The position numbers were made by a program, and so were the translations under genes. DNA of 35,778 nt from Priestia iocasae. Lineage in GTDB: Bacteria > Bacillota > Bacilli > Bacillales > Bacillaceae_H. Of the stretch, positions 7,917 to 17,315 are shown piece by piece. The DNA is taken from assembly GCF_016909075.1 (NCBI RefSeq), contig NZ_JAFBFC010000012.1:1-35778 (forward strand), given 5' to 3'. The stretch's first letter is position 1; every line of letters starts with the position of its first letter. The notes beneath the pieces were generated by a model, which saw only the letters and a program-made list of their open reading frames with translations, ran no database searches and was not told where the DNA came from.

Positions 7917-9719
7917 ATGTGCGGAATTGTTGGTTACATCGGAAATCAAGACTCAAAAGAAATTTTATTACGTGGTTTAGAGAAATTAGAATATCGTGGT
8001 TATGATTCAGCTGGTATTGCAGTTGTAAATGAAGAAGGAGTACATCTTTTTAAAGAAAAAGGTCGTATTGCTGAACTTCGTGAGATTGTTGATTCAAGTG
8101 TAAAGGCACCAGCAGGGATTGGTCATACACGTTGGGCAACACACGGTGTACCAAGTAAAGAAAATGCTCATCCACACCAAAGTACGTCAGGTCGTTTTAC
8201 GCTTGTTCATAATGGAGTTATTGAAAACTATGCGATTTTAAAGCGTGAACAGCTACAAGGTGTTGAGTTCAAAAGTGAAACAGATACAGAAGTAATTGTT
8301 CAACTTATTGAAAAGTTAGCAAACGAAGGATTAGAAGTAGAAGAAGCTTTTAGCAAAGCGGTAAGTTTACTTCATGGTTCATATGCACTTGCACTCATTG
8401 ATGAGCAAGACAAAAACACAATTTATGTTGCGAAAAACAAAAGTCCTCTATTAGTTGGTCTTGGTTCAGACTTTAACGTAGTAGCAAGTGATGCGATGGC
8501 TATGTTACAAGTAACAGACCAATATGTAGAATTAATGGATAAAGAAATTGTAATTGTTACAAAAGAAAAAGTAACCATTAAAAAACTAAACGGAGAAGTA
8601 GTGGAACGCGCTCCTTACACGGCAGAATTAGATGCAAGCGACATTGAAAAAGGTACGTATCCACACTACATGCTAAAAGAAATTGATGAGCAACCGTTAG
8701 TGCTACGTAAAATTACACAACGATATCAAAATGAAGCAAATGAGCTTCACATTGACGATCATATTTTAGCAGCAATGAATGAGGCAGATCGTATCTACAT
8801 CGTAGCTTGTGGAACAAGTTATCATGCTGGACTGGTTGGAAAACAGTTTATTGAGAAGTGGGCTAAGATTCCAGTAGAAGTTCATGTTGCAAGTGAATTC
8901 TCATACAACATGCCAATTCTATCTGAAAAGCCATTGTTTATCTTCATTTCTCAAAGTGGTGAAACAGCAGATAGCCGTGCAGTACTTGTTCAAGTAAAAG
9001 AGTTAGGGTACAAAGCATTAACGATTACAAACGTTCCAGGTTCAACACTTTCTCGTGAAGCGGACTATACGTTATTGTTACATGCAGGTCCTGAGATTGC
9101 AGTTGCTTCTACAAAAGCATATACAGCTCAATTAGCTGTACTATCGATTCTAGCTGCTGTAACAGCAACATCTAAGGGAATTAACTTAGAGTTTGATCTT
9201 GTTCAAGAGCTTGCAATTGTAGCAAATGCGATGGAAGTACTTTGCGATGATAAAGAAACGATGGAAGACATTGCACGTGAATATTTAGCAACAACACGTA
9301 ACTGCTTCTTCATCGGGCGCTCTGTAGATTTCTATGTAGGTCTTGAAGGTGCATTGAAATTAAAAGAGATCTCTTATATCCAAGCGGAAGGATTCGCTGG
9401 AGGAGAACTTAAACATGGAACAATTGCGTTAATTGAAAACAATACACCAGTGATTGCGTTAGCAACTCAAGAGCACGTAAACTTAAGTATTCGTGGTAAC
9501 GTAAAAGAAGTAGCAGCTCGTGGTGCTAATCCTTGTATCATCTCAATGAAGGGATTAGAAACAGAAGAAGATCGTTATGTACTTCCAGAAGTAAACGAAG
9601 CATTAGCTCCGTTAGTAGCGGTCATTCCATTACAGCTTATTTCTTATTATGCAGCGCTTCACCGCGATTGCGATGTAGATAAGCCACGTAACCTTGCGAA
9701 GTCGGTAACAGTTGAATAA
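7917..9719 (+). CDS. glmS: glutamine-fructose-6-phosphate aminotransferase
   Basis: Makes glucosamine-6-phosphate from fructose-6-phosphate and glutamine, the committed step to amino sugars. The 600-residue enzyme begins MCGIVGYIG, where C2 becomes the N-terminal nucleophile of the glutaminase domain (residues 2 to about 220, with GHTRWATHG and HNGVIENY). Two SIS sugar-isomerase domains follow (CGTSYHAG and SQSGETADS around 300-350), and the C-terminus [13 protein letters not shown] is the usual ending. Length equals that of B. subtilis GlmS. It is controlled by the ribozyme in its leader and followed by its own terminator. Confidence 0.98.
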   Translation: MCGIVGYIGNQDSKEILLRGLEKLEYRGYDSAGIAVVNEEGVHLFKEKGRIAELREIVDSSVKAPAGIGHTRWATHGVPSKENAHPHQSTSGRFTLVHNGVIENYAILKREQLQGVEFKSETDTEVIVQLIEKLANEGLEVEEAFSKAVSLLHGSYALALIDEQDKNTIYVAKNKSPLLVGLGSDFNVVASDAMAMLQVTDQYVELMDKEIVIVTKEKVTIKKLNGEVVERAPYTAELDASDIEKGTYPHYMLKEIDEQPLVLRKITQRYQNEANELHIDDHILAAMNEADRIYIVACGTSYHAGLVGKQFIEKWAKIPVEVHVASEFSYNMPILSEKPLFIFISQSGETADSRAVLVQVKELGYKALTITNVPGSTLSREADYTLLLHAGPEIAVASTKAYTAQLAVLSILAAVTATSKGINLEFDLVQELAIVANAMEVLCDDKETMEDIAREYLATTRNCFFIGRSVDFYVGLEGALKLKEISYIQAEGFAGGELKHGTIALIENNTPVIALATQEHVNLSIRGNVKEVAARGANPCIISMKGLETEEDRYVLPEVNEALAPLVAVIPLQLISYYAALHRDCDVDKPRNLAKSVTVE

Positions 9720-9735
9720 TTTAAAAAATGATGTT

Positions 9736-9787
9736 AAAAGCACATGTTATCAATTACAATAAATGTAATTGGTCATGTGCTTTTTTA
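9736..9787 (+). terminator. glmS terminator
   Basis: AAAAGCACATG pairs with CATGTGCTTTT, with an inner pairing CAATTACA/TGTAATTG, followed by T residues. Confidence 0.85.
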
Positions 9788-9837
9788 TATGGCGCATTAG
9801 TTATAAATTTGCAAACCATAAAAGTGGTGAATATGAG

Positions 9838-11121
9838 ATGAAACACGCAGAATCGTCTAAGACGCTTTTTTCTTCAATTCAATGGTTGTTTTTTATTTTT
9901 GCTAACACAGTGGTTGTGCCTTTATCAGTTGGTACGGCCTTTGACGTTCAAGCTGATGTGATGAAAATGATGTTAAGTTATTCGTTTGTTTTTACTGGCA
10001 TGGCTTGTATTTTGCAAGGTTGGATGGGGCACCGTTATCCGTTAATGGAGGGGCATTCTGGATTGCTTTGGGGTGTAATGCTTAACTTAGGGGTATCAGC
10101 TTCAGCATTAGGTATGAGCTATACAGAGATTGGTGGAGGAGTAGCAACAGGTATTTTATTATCTGGGGTAGTCGTACTCTTACTGGCTGCTTTTAATCTT
10201 ATTTCAATTGTTCAAAAAATCTTTCCTCAAATGGTTATGACGGTGTATTTATTTTTACTTACCTTTCAACTCATCTTTGTCTTCTTTGAAGGCATGCTAG
10301 GCATTACAGAGCAAGGAACGATTGATGTACCTGTTAGTTTGCTATCCATTACGATTGTTATTCTTGTCAGTGTGTTGAAAGTAAAGGGGTCAACAGTCCT
10401 TAGTAACTTTTCTATTTTAATTGGGATTGTGGTGGGGTGGATTTTGTATGTCTTCTTCTTCCCTGATACGAGTACTGAGACTATATCTAGAGGAATGACG
10501 TTTTCTTTCTTTCCTTTAGGAGCGCCGAATCTTGAAATAGGTATTGTTGTTGTTGCATTCTTTGCTGGCTTAATGAATTTAAGTAATACAGTGGCTTCTA
10601 TTCAGACTGCAGCCACATTATATAAGGAAGAATCTAATCAAGGGCAATATAGACGTTCCTTTTTGATTACAGGCTTGTTTTCCTTTGTAGCGGCAGCAGG
10701 AGGGCTTGTACCGTATACTCCGTTTACTTCCTCCATTGGTTTTTTACAAAGTACGCGTATATTGGAAAAAAAGCCGTTTTTTATTGGAGGAGGGCTTTTA
10801 ACTTTAGCAGGTTTCATCCCACCAGTGGCGGCTTTTTTAGTCACAATGCCTATTACAATTGGAAATGCTGTTTTATTTGTGGCGTATTTACAGCTGTTTG
10901 GAACGGCTTATAACAGCTTGAAAGGAACGTTATTCAATTCAAACACTATTTTCAGATTGGCAATGCCAGTGTTAATTGGAGTTAGCTTAATGAATATATC
11001 TCCAGCGGTCTTTAGTGAGCTTCCAATCTTATTCCAACCTTTTCTTTCAAATGGCTTAATCATGGGAGTGTTCCTTTCGATTGTAATGGAAAAGGTCGTT
11101 GACTGGGAGCAATATCAATAG
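9838..11121 (+). CDS. NCS2-family purine/pyrimidine permease
   Basis: A 427-residue polytopic membrane protein of the nucleobase-cation symporter 2 family, which takes up uracil, xanthine or related bases with protons. Some 12-14 hydrophobic segments run along its whole length. Family-like stretches are VVPLSVGTAF near residue 30, EGHSGLLWG near 70, and LMNLSNTVASIQTAA near 250, the region where family members carry a substrate-contacting segment. I chose ATG 9838 with GGTGA seven bases upstream; the frame is open to 9769 but that part overlaps the glmS terminator. It stands alone with its own terminator. The substrate cannot be told, and similarity to characterised PbuX, PyrP or PucJ is not assured. 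Confidence 0.8.
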   Translation: MKHAESSKTLFSSIQWLFFIFANTVVVPLSVGTAFDVQADVMKMMLSYSFVFTGMACILQGWMGHRYPLMEGHSGLLWGVMLNLGVSASALGMSYTEIGGGVATGILLSGVVVLLLAAFNLISIVQKIFPQMVMTVYLFLLTFQLIFVFFEGMLGITEQGTIDVPVSLLSITIVILVSVLKVKGSTVLSNFSILIGIVVGWILYVFFFPDTSTETISRGMTFSFFPLGAPNLEIGIVVVAFFAGLMNLSNTVASIQTAATLYKEESNQGQYRRSFLITGLFSFVAAAGGLVPYTPFTSSIGFLQSTRILEKKPFFIGGGLLTLAGFIPPVAAFLVTMPITIGNAVLFVAYLQLFGTAYNSLKGTLFNSNTIFRLAMPVLIGVSLMNISPAVFSELPILFQPFLSNGLIMGVFLSIVMEKVVDWEQYQ

Positions 11122-11142
11122 GTTTCTCTTTAATGATACATA

Positions 11143-11189
11143 GGATGATGTGAACGAGATAAGATATCTCATTCTCATCATCTTTTTTT
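11143..11189 (+). terminator. terminator of the NCS2 permease gene
   Basis: GGATGATGTGA...CATCATC arms with an inner GAGATA/TATCTC stem, followed by seven T. Confidence 0.8.
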
Positions 11190-11203
11190 GTTGCCAAAAT
11201 AGA

Positions 11204-11231
11204 TTGTACTTTTACTGAAATTATGTATAAT
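11204..11231 (+). promoter_or_regulatory. promoter of the pot operon
   Basis: TTGTAC (11204-11209), a 16-base spacer and a perfect TATAAT (11226-11231). A second perfect TATAAT at 11264-11269 with TTGTTA (11240-11245) 18 bases before it is an alternative. The first dyad would lie at the start point of the former, or between the two boxes of the latter. Confidence 0.55.
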
Positions 11232-11244
11232 GATATAGGTTGTT

Positions 11245-11263
11245 AGTAAACTTAAAGTTTACT
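11245..11263. promoter_or_regulatory. palindromic operator 1 of the pot operon
   Basis: AGTAAACTTAAAGTTTACT, a perfect 9-1-9 palindrome. It lies exactly in the spacer of the TTGTTA/TATAAT promoter and just after the start point of the upstream promoter. It is the likely target of the helix-turn-helix regulator encoded at 11321. Confidence 0.65.
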
Positions 11264-11284
11264 TATAATGAACTTTATTGATTG

Positions 11285-11307
11285 TAAGTTTACTTATTCT
11301 AAACTTA
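11285..11307. promoter_or_regulatory. inverted-repeat operator 2 of the pot operon
   Basis: TAAGTTTA and TAAACTTA, 8-base arms separated by 7 bases. It uses the same half-site (AAGTTTA) as operator 1. The two centres are 42 bases apart, four turns of DNA, and this one ends 13 bases before the regulator's start codon. Confidence 0.55.
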
Positions 11308-11320
11308 ATCGAGGTATAGC

Positions 11321-11863
11321 ATGGAAATTGGAAAGAAGTTAAAAAAGCTAAGAATTCAAAAAGGGTTAACGCAAGAGGAATTAGGTGAACGTACAGACTT
11401 GAGTAAGGGATATATTTCACAGCTTGAGCGAGATTTAAGTTCTCCATCGATTGAAACGCTTTTCCATGTGTTAGAAGTGTTAGGGTCTACACCTAAAGAA
11501 TTTTTTGATGATGAGGAAAAAGAACAGAAAGTGGTTTATACAGAGGAGGATCAAACTTCCTATATAAATGAAGAAAAAGGGTACAACATGAGGTGGCTTG
11601 TTCCTGAATCGAATGAAAAAGAGATGGAGCCTGTATGGTTGTGCTTGAAAATGGGAGGACAATTTAAACGATTTAATCCTTCATTGTCTGAAACATTTGC
11701 TTATGTTCTAACCGGTAAAGTCATGGTTCAAATTGGTGGAAGGACCTATTATGCAAAAGCAGGTGAATCCATTTATTTTCATGCGTCAGATGAGCATCAA
11801 ATTGTAAATGATTATAATGGAACATCAGAACTTGTCCTTGTGGCAACTGAATCATATTTATAA
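11321..11863 (+). CDS. HTH-cupin transcriptional regulator of the pot operon
   Basis: A 180-residue regulator with an XRE-type helix-turn-helix at about residues 6-60 (LRIQKGLTQEELGERTDLSKGYISQLERDLSSPSI) and a C-terminal cupin sensor domain at about 105-178, containing FAYVLTGKVMVQIGG and YFHASDEHQIVN. Proteins of this build, such as PuuR, sense small amines or amino acids. It is the first gene of the operon, 26 bases before potA, and two dyads that share a half-site lie between its promoter and its start. I infer that it represses itself and the transporter and is relieved or enhanced by polyamine. The ligand is inferred from context only. Confidence 0.85.
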   Translation: MEIGKKLKKLRIQKGLTQEELGERTDLSKGYISQLERDLSSPSIETLFHVLEVLGSTPKEFFDDEEKEQKVVYTEEDQTSYINEEKGYNMRWLVPESNEKEMEPVWLCLKMGGQFKRFNPSLSETFAYVLTGKVMVQIGGRTYYAKAGESIYFHASDEHQIVNDYNGTSELVLVATESYL

Positions 11864-11889
11864 GGCAGACAAATTAGAAGGAGGGCATC

Positions 11890-12996
11890 ATGGCAGAGAA
11901 TAGCATTATTCGTTTTGAAAACGTAACGAAAGAATATGACAGTAACACTATTGTATTAAATAATGTAAGCTTTGAAATCGAGAGAGGTAAGTTTTATACG
12001 TTACTTGGTCCTTCTGGTTGTGGGAAGACGACTATTTTACGTTTGATTGCAGGATTCGTTGAAGCATCCAAAGGAGATATTTTCTTTAATAATCAACGAA
12101 TGAATGATGTACCAGCAAATAAGCGCCAAGTGAACACGGTTTTTCAGGACTATGCACTATTTCCACATTTAAATGTGTTTGAGAACGTGGCGTTTGGATT
12201 ACGGATTAAAAAGATGAAAAATGATCAAGTGAAGGAAAAGGTAAAGGAAGCACTTCGATTTGTTAACTTAGAAGGATATGAAAATCGAGAAATTCGAGAA
12301 ATGTCTGGTGGACAGCGCCAACGTGTCGCAATAGCACGCGCCATTGTGAATGAGCCAGAGGTTATTTTACTAGATGAACCTTTATCTGCTCTTGACTTAA
12401 AGCTTCGTACGGAAATGCAGTACGAGTTAAGGGAATTACAGCAACGCTTAGGAATTACATTTATCTTTGTGACGCATGATCAAGAAGAAGCGCTAGCAAT
12501 GTCCGATGAAATCTTTGTATTAAATGAAGGCCAAATTCAGCAAAGTGGGACCCCAACAGACATTTATGACGAACCAATTAACCGTTTTGTTGCTGACTTT
12601 ATCGGAGAGTCAAACATCCTATCTGGAAACATGATCAAGGATTTCCTTGTAGAGTTTGGCGGAAAGCAGTTTGAGTGCGTAGACCAAGGATTTGATTCCC
12701 ATGAACAAGTTGAAGTAGTGATTCGTCCAGAAGACTTGGAAATTACAGATTCACACCAAGGCAAGTTTCAAGTAAAGGTAGATTCTCAATTATTTAGAGG
12801 TGTACACTATGAGATTTGCTGCTATGACACAGAAGGAAATGAGTGGCTTGTGCACTCAACCAAAAAAGCAGTTGTGGGTGCAGAGATTGGATTACATTTT
12901 ACAAAAGAAGCGATACACGTTATGCGTTTAGGGGAAACAGAAGCAGAGTTTGATAAGCGATTAGAGTCATATGGTGACGTGAATCATGCAAAATAG
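11890..12996 (+). CDS. potA: spermidine/putrescine ABC transporter, ATP-binding protein
   Basis: ATPase of the polyamine importer, acting at the inner face of the membrane. The 368-residue protein has Walker A GPSGCGKT (residues 40-47), the signature MSGGQRQR (138-145), Walker B VILLDEP (D162, E163), a switch histidine in VTHDQEEA, and a C-terminal TOBE-type regulatory domain (about 270-350) found in PotA and MalK-like ATPases. Ribosome site GGAGGG precedes the ATG. It overlaps potB by 11 bases. Full-length and intact. Confidence 0.93.
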   Translation: MAENSIIRFENVTKEYDSNTIVLNNVSFEIERGKFYTLLGPSGCGKTTILRLIAGFVEASKGDIFFNNQRMNDVPANKRQVNTVFQDYALFPHLNVFENVAFGLRIKKMKNDQVKEKVKEALRFVNLEGYENREIREMSGGQRQRVAIARAIVNEPEVILLDEPLSALDLKLRTEMQYELRELQQRLGITFIFVTHDQEEALAMSDEIFVLNEGQIQQSGTPTDIYDEPINRFVADFIGESNILSGNMIKDFLVEFGGKQFECVDQGFDSHEQVEVVIRPEDLEITDSHQGKFQVKVDSQLFRGVHYEICCYDTEGNEWLVHSTKKAVVGAEIGLHFTKEAIHVMRLGETEAEFDKRLESYGDVNHAK

Positions 12997-13801
12997 AACA
13001 CGTAATTTATATTTAATTCCTTATGTCGCGTGGATTGTGCTTTTTGTCATTGCTCCAGTTTTACTTGTGCTGTATTATTCCTTTTTTGATATTACGGGAC
13101 AGGTAACAGTGGATAATTATAAAACGTTTTTTACACCTGTCTATTTAAAAATGACGTTTAGTTCGTTTTGGTATGCATTTTTAATTACATTGTTCTCGTT
13201 ATTAGTGGCATACCCAACTGCTTACCTGTTAACAAAAACAAAGCATAAGCAGCTTTGGCTTTTGTTAATTATTGTGCCATCATGGATTAATTTATTGTTG
13301 AAAGTGTATGCGTTCTTGGGGATATTCGGTACGTTTGGTCCAGCGAATTCGTTACTAGATGCTGTAGGGATAGGTGCTAAACAAATTCTGTTTACTGACT
13401 TTAGTTTTGTGTTTGTCTCGGTTTATATTTTTATTCCGTTTATGATTTTGCCTATCTTTAACGCTCTTGAAGAGATGAATGCTTCTTTAGTAGATGCAGC
13501 TCGTGATTTAGGTGCGTCAGCATGGACAACGTTTTCACGTGTGATTTTTCCGCTAACATTAGATGGTGTGAAGGCGGGTTGTCAAGTAGTATTCATTCCT
13601 GCTTTATCTCTCTTTATGATTACTAGACTAATTGCTGGGAATCGTGTGATTACACTTGGTACAGCCATTGAACAAAACTTTCTAGTTATTCAAGATTGGG
13701 GGATGGGATCGACAATTGCTGTGTTCCTCATTCTTATTATGGTTATTATCATGGTAGCAACAGGAAGTCGGAAGCGAGGGTTTAGTCATGAAACGAAATA
13801 A
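12986..13801 (+). CDS. potB: spermidine/putrescine ABC transporter, permease
   Basis: The 271-residue membrane channel subunit has about six helices. The EAA loop that contacts the ATPase reads [22 protein letters not shown] at about residues 168-189. It pairs with PotC in a heterodimer. Its start lies within potA and its end overlaps potC by 14 bases, so the four subunits are translationally coupled. Confidence 0.92.
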   Translation: MQNRTRNLYLIPYVAWIVLFVIAPVLLVLYYSFFDITGQVTVDNYKTFFTPVYLKMTFSSFWYAFLITLFSLLVAYPTAYLLTKTKHKQLWLLLIIVPSWINLLLKVYAFLGIFGTFGPANSLLDAVGIGAKQILFTDFSFVFVSVYIFIPFMILPIFNALEEMNASLVDAARDLGASAWTTFSRVIFPLTLDGVKAGCQVVFIPALSLFMITRLIAGNRVITLGTAIEQNFLVIQDWGMGSTIAVFLILIMVIIMVATGSRKRGFSHETK

Positions 13802-14591
13802 CAAATTATCGACGATTTACTTAGCTGTTGTGTTTTTCATTTTATATGCTCCGATTTTCTATTTAGTGTACTATTCTTTCAATAGTGGTGGTACGATGTA
13901 TAACTTTGAAGGGTTTACGCTTGAGTGGTATAAGGAAGTGTTTCAAGATACACGTTTATTGATTATCGTTTTAAACACATTAATTATCGCTCTTCTTTCA
14001 GCCGCTATTTCAACTATTATTGGAGTAATGGGAGCTCTTGCGATTACGTATGTAAAGCGACATCAAGTGAAACATACATTGTTATCACTGAACAACGTAT
14101 TAATTGTGAGTCCAGATGTTATTATTGGAGCATCATTCCTTATTTTGTTTACGATGATTGGTATTAAGTTAGGATTTACATCTGTGTTGTTATCTCATAT
14201 TGCGTTTAGTGTGCCAATTGTAGTGATTATGGTATTACCGAAGTTACAAGAGATGAGCCCCACATTAATTGATGCAGCTCGCGACTTAGGCGCTAGTCGA
14301 TGGGGTGTTTTATCAAAAGTAATCTTACCATTTATTTCACCAGGTATTTTTGCAGGGTTCTTTATGGCACTAACGTATTCATTGGATGACTTTGCAGTTA
14401 CATTCTTTGTAACGGGTAATGGGTTTTCAACTTTGTCTGTTGAAATTTATTCACTAGCTCGACAAGGTATTTCTTTAACGATTAATGCATTATCGACACT
14501 TTTATTCTTCTTTACAATTTTACTTGTGATTGGTTACTACTTTATTAATCAGCGAAATAACCGCCCAAATAGAGTGGGGGTTGGAAAATGA
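13788..14591 (+). CDS. potC: spermidine/putrescine ABC transporter, permease
   Basis: Second channel subunit, 267 residues, about six helices. Its EAA loop [19 protein letters not shown] is closely parallel to that of PotB. It overlaps potB by 14 bases and potD by 4 bases (ATGA). Confidence 0.92.
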   Translation: MKRNNKLSTIYLAVVFFILYAPIFYLVYYSFNSGGTMYNFEGFTLEWYKEVFQDTRLLIIVLNTLIIALLSAAISTIIGVMGALAITYVKRHQVKHTLLSLNNVLIVSPDVIIGASFLILFTMIGIKLGFTSVLLSHIAFSVPIVVIMVLPKLQEMSPTLIDAARDLGASRWGVLSKVILPFISPGIFAGFFMALTYSLDDFAVTFFVTGNGFSTLSVEIYSLARQGISLTINALSTLLFFFTILLVIGYYFINQRNNRPNRVGVGK

Positions 14592-15661
14592 AACAATTGA
14601 CACGTGCATTTTTACTTATATTTATTGTAGCTTTTGCACTTATGTATGTGGTTTCCAAGCTGAACTCATCTCAAGGGTATACAGGTGACAACATATTGAC
14701 TGTCTACAACTGGGGAGATTACATTGACCCCAGCTTGATTAAAGAGTTTGAACAAGAAACGGGCATGAAAGTCGTTTATCAAACATTTGACTCAAACGAA
14801 GCGATGATGACAAAAATCGCACAAGGTGGTACAACGTATGATGTTGCCGTACCATCTGAATATGCTATTAGTAAGATGAAGGAAGAAGATTTATTACTTC
14901 CAATTGATCATTCAAAGCTTCCGAATTTAAAGTATATAAACCCTCGTTTTTTAGATCTAGCTTTTGATAAAGGAAACGACTATTCCATTCCGTACTTCTG
15001 GGGCACAGTAGGAATTGTCTATAACCCAGAAATGTTAGGTGGCAAAGAGCTTCATAGTTGGAATGATCTTTGGGATTCAGATCTACGCAATCAAATTTTA
15101 CTTGTAGATGGTGCGCGTGAAGTGATGGGAATGGGACTAAACAGTCTTGGTTACTCATTAAATGACAGAGATAAAGAGCACTTAATTCAGGCAAAAGAAA
15201 AGCTAGATACGTTAACGCCTAATATTAAAGCGATTGTTGGAGACGAAATTAAAATGCTCATTGCAAATGAAGAAGCAGCTGTTGGTGTTGTATGGTCTGG
15301 AGATGCTGCTGATATGATGTGGGAGAACGAAAAACTAGATTACGTTGTACCAGAAGAGGGATCAAACTTATGGTTTGATAACATGGTAATTCCGAGCACA
15401 TCTAAAAACATAGACGGCGCTCATCAATTTATCAACTTTATGCTTGATCCGAAGCGAGCGGCGCAAAATGCTGAATATGTTGGTTATTCTACACCTAACC
15501 AAGAAGCAATTAAGTATTTACCTGAAGATGTTTCGACTGATGAGCGATTTTATCCTGATGTTGACTCCACAGAACGATTAGAAGTGTATGAAAACTTAGG
15601 GAAGAAAATGCTTGCTTATTATAATGAGCTATTTTTAGAATTTAAAATGCATAAAAAGTAA
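14588..15661 (+). CDS. potD: polyamine-binding protein, membrane-anchored without lipobox
   Basis: The extracellular binding subunit of the importer, 357 residues. After an N-terminal hydrophobic helix (LTRAFLLIFIVAFALMYVV) comes a PotD-type periplasmic-binding fold beginning LTVYNWGDYIDPSLIKEFEQ, with conserved FDSNEAMMTK and VWSGDAADM. Most Gram-positive binding proteins carry a lipobox cysteine. This one has no cysteine anywhere and no clear signal-peptidase I site (Ala-x-Ala) after the helix, so I infer an uncleaved transmembrane anchor. Last gene of the operon. Confidence 0.9.
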   Translation: MKQLTRAFLLIFIVAFALMYVVSKLNSSQGYTGDNILTVYNWGDYIDPSLIKEFEQETGMKVVYQTFDSNEAMMTKIAQGGTTYDVAVPSEYAISKMKEEDLLLPIDHSKLPNLKYINPRFLDLAFDKGNDYSIPYFWGTVGIVYNPEMLGGKELHSWNDLWDSDLRNQILLVDGAREVMGMGLNSLGYSLNDRDKEHLIQAKEKLDTLTPNIKAIVGDEIKMLIANEEAAVGVVWSGDAADMMWENEKLDYVVPEEGSNLWFDNMVIPSTSKNIDGAHQFINFMLDPKRAAQNAEYVGYSTPNQEAIKYLPEDVSTDERFYPDVDSTERLEVYENLGKKMLAYYNELFLEFKMHKK

Positions 15662-15677
15662 CGACAATTACACAGAG

Positions 15678-15721
15678 GCACTTAGACAAGAATCATACAA
15701 AAGGTCTAAGTGCTTTTTTTC
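15678..15721 (+). terminator. pot operon terminator
   Basis: GCACTTAGAC pairs perfectly with GTCTAAGTGC around a 16-base loop, followed by seven T. Confidence 0.9.
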
Positions 15722-15891
15722 TTTATAAGTAGAAGGGTTTATAGTGAACCATCAATGTTAGCAGCATACAGAAATAGAAGAACTTACTAAGCTTAGAACA
15801 TGAGGAAATAGGGTAACATAGGCTAAGGAAATAGAAAGAAAACGTTCCTTATTCGTTTAAACTTTATTTTACAATGGCAAGGAGAATGAAA

Positions 15892-16986
15892 TTGAAACAG
15901 CAAATTGAGTCGATTTACTTCTTGCGACTTTTCGCGATGCTGATGGTTGTTCTAGTGCATGTAACGGGTGTTTATATACACGTCTTACCTTTTGAGACCG
16001 ATGCTTATCAAAAGTATCATTTTATTAATCGAATTGTGCGAATTGAAGCAGGGATTTTCATTATGATTACGGGATTAGTGTTTTTCTATAACTATATTCG
16101 AAAGCCATTATCCTTCTCTGTTCTAAAAACTTACTACCAAAAACGAGTAACATACATATTGGTTCCCTACCTTATTTGGGCATTGATTTATGAGTTTTAT
16201 TCAGCTTATACGGGTGTGACAAACTTAAATCCGTCAGAAGTCGTTAGCCGTATTCTACAAGGAAAGTCATACTATCAGCTTCATTTTATTTTCTTAATTG
16301 TTCAGTTCTATTTGTTCTTTCCTATCTTTATTTTTATTGCGCAAAAGCTGGCCTTTTTCCGAAAATATATGTGGGTGTTTGGAATTATCTTTGAAGTAGG
16401 ATACTATTTATTAAATGTTAAGTATCAACTAATTCCTTTTAACTTCTTTTTAGATGCGTTTGGAACGTTCTTATTAGGCGGATGGATTGGGCTTTATTAT
16501 CAAGAGCAAAAAGATAACATCTATAACAAGTCTACTAATATCCTGCTATTCATTCTGACGATTGTGGCAGGGGTTGTAACAGTTACGCTAAATTACTACA
16601 CGTATACGACGGATCAATTTCAAATTCCGGACTTGCTATACAAACTGGTAAACTTAACGTATTTATTTATAGGAGGATATTTCTTATTTAGAATCACGGA
16701 AATATTTGCAGAAAAGCTACCTTCGAAAGCTGTTAGTATCGTGAAAAATATTGCGGTATATTCATTTGGCTTTTATTTACTTCATCCACTTGTGTTAAAT
16801 TTTGTGTCACAAGTGATTCCAATAGAGAATAACTATTGGTTTCATGTTCAAATTTTGGCTCGCTATGTATTAACGGTCGTCTCTTGTTATCTCATTATTT
16901 GGGGAACGCATAAGTATTTTCCATTCCCTAGTCTAATCTTTGGGAAAATGCCTAGAGAAGCCGTGTTTTTATCTAAAAGAGACTAG
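15892..16986 (+). CDS. acyltransferase 3 family membrane protein
   Basis: A 364-residue integral membrane protein of the acyltransferase 3 family, members of which O-acetylate or otherwise acylate surface sugars and polymers. It opens IYFLRLFAMLMVVLVHVTG with the family's Arg and the catalytic-type histidine in helix 1 (about residue 23), followed by about ten helices and ending in a short cytoplasmic tail. I chose TTG 15892 because AAGGAG (15879-15884) lies seven bases before it. ATG 15874 and ATG 15886 are in frame but badly spaced from that site. It stands alone after the pot terminator. The acceptor is unknown. No terminator is clear downstream. Confidence 0.8.
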   Translation: MKQQIESIYFLRLFAMLMVVLVHVTGVYIHVLPFETDAYQKYHFINRIVRIEAGIFIMITGLVFFYNYIRKPLSFSVLKTYYQKRVTYILVPYLIWALIYEFYSAYTGVTNLNPSEVVSRILQGKSYYQLHFIFLIVQFYLFFPIFIFIAQKLAFFRKYMWVFGIIFEVGYYLLNVKYQLIPFNFFLDAFGTFLLGGWIGLYYQEQKDNIYNKSTNILLFILTIVAGVVTVTLNYYTYTTDQFQIPDLLYKLVNLTYLFIGGYFLFRITEIFAEKLPSKAVSIVKNIAVYSFGFYLLHPLVLNFVSQVIPIENNYWFHVQILARYVLTVVSCYLIIWGTHKYFPFPSLIFGKMPREAVFLSKRD

Positions 16987-17315
16987 CTTTTCGATTAAGA
17001 ACGTCATCTAAATTCACTCATGAAGAGGGTTTAGCATGGCGTTTTATTTAATAGAGCTTGTGGAGGTGGAAACTTCACGAAAAAGGTCTCTTATCGATTG
17101 AGATAGAAGCTGATATGATGAATTCGTAATGCGGGTAAATTAGGACAGCGATTCGACTCACAAATGCCTATTTCGTTACATACTTAATAAAGAAAAGAAT
17201 CTGTTTCCTAAATGAAGCAGGATGATGATAAAATAGGAAAAGTGAGTATAACCTGTAAAAGAAAAATGATTCAATAAAAGAAGAATTTAGATTATACGTT
17301 TTAGGAGGAATCCCT
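16987..17315. other. 329-base intergenic region before ddl
   Basis: A/T-rich spacer without a convincing gene, terminator or promoter. One 21-codon frame at 17036-17101 (beginning MAFYLIELVEVET) has GAAGAGGG before its ATG but no visible homologue; I do not call it. The ddl ribosome site AGGAGG lies at the end, near 17303-17308. Confidence 0.5.
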
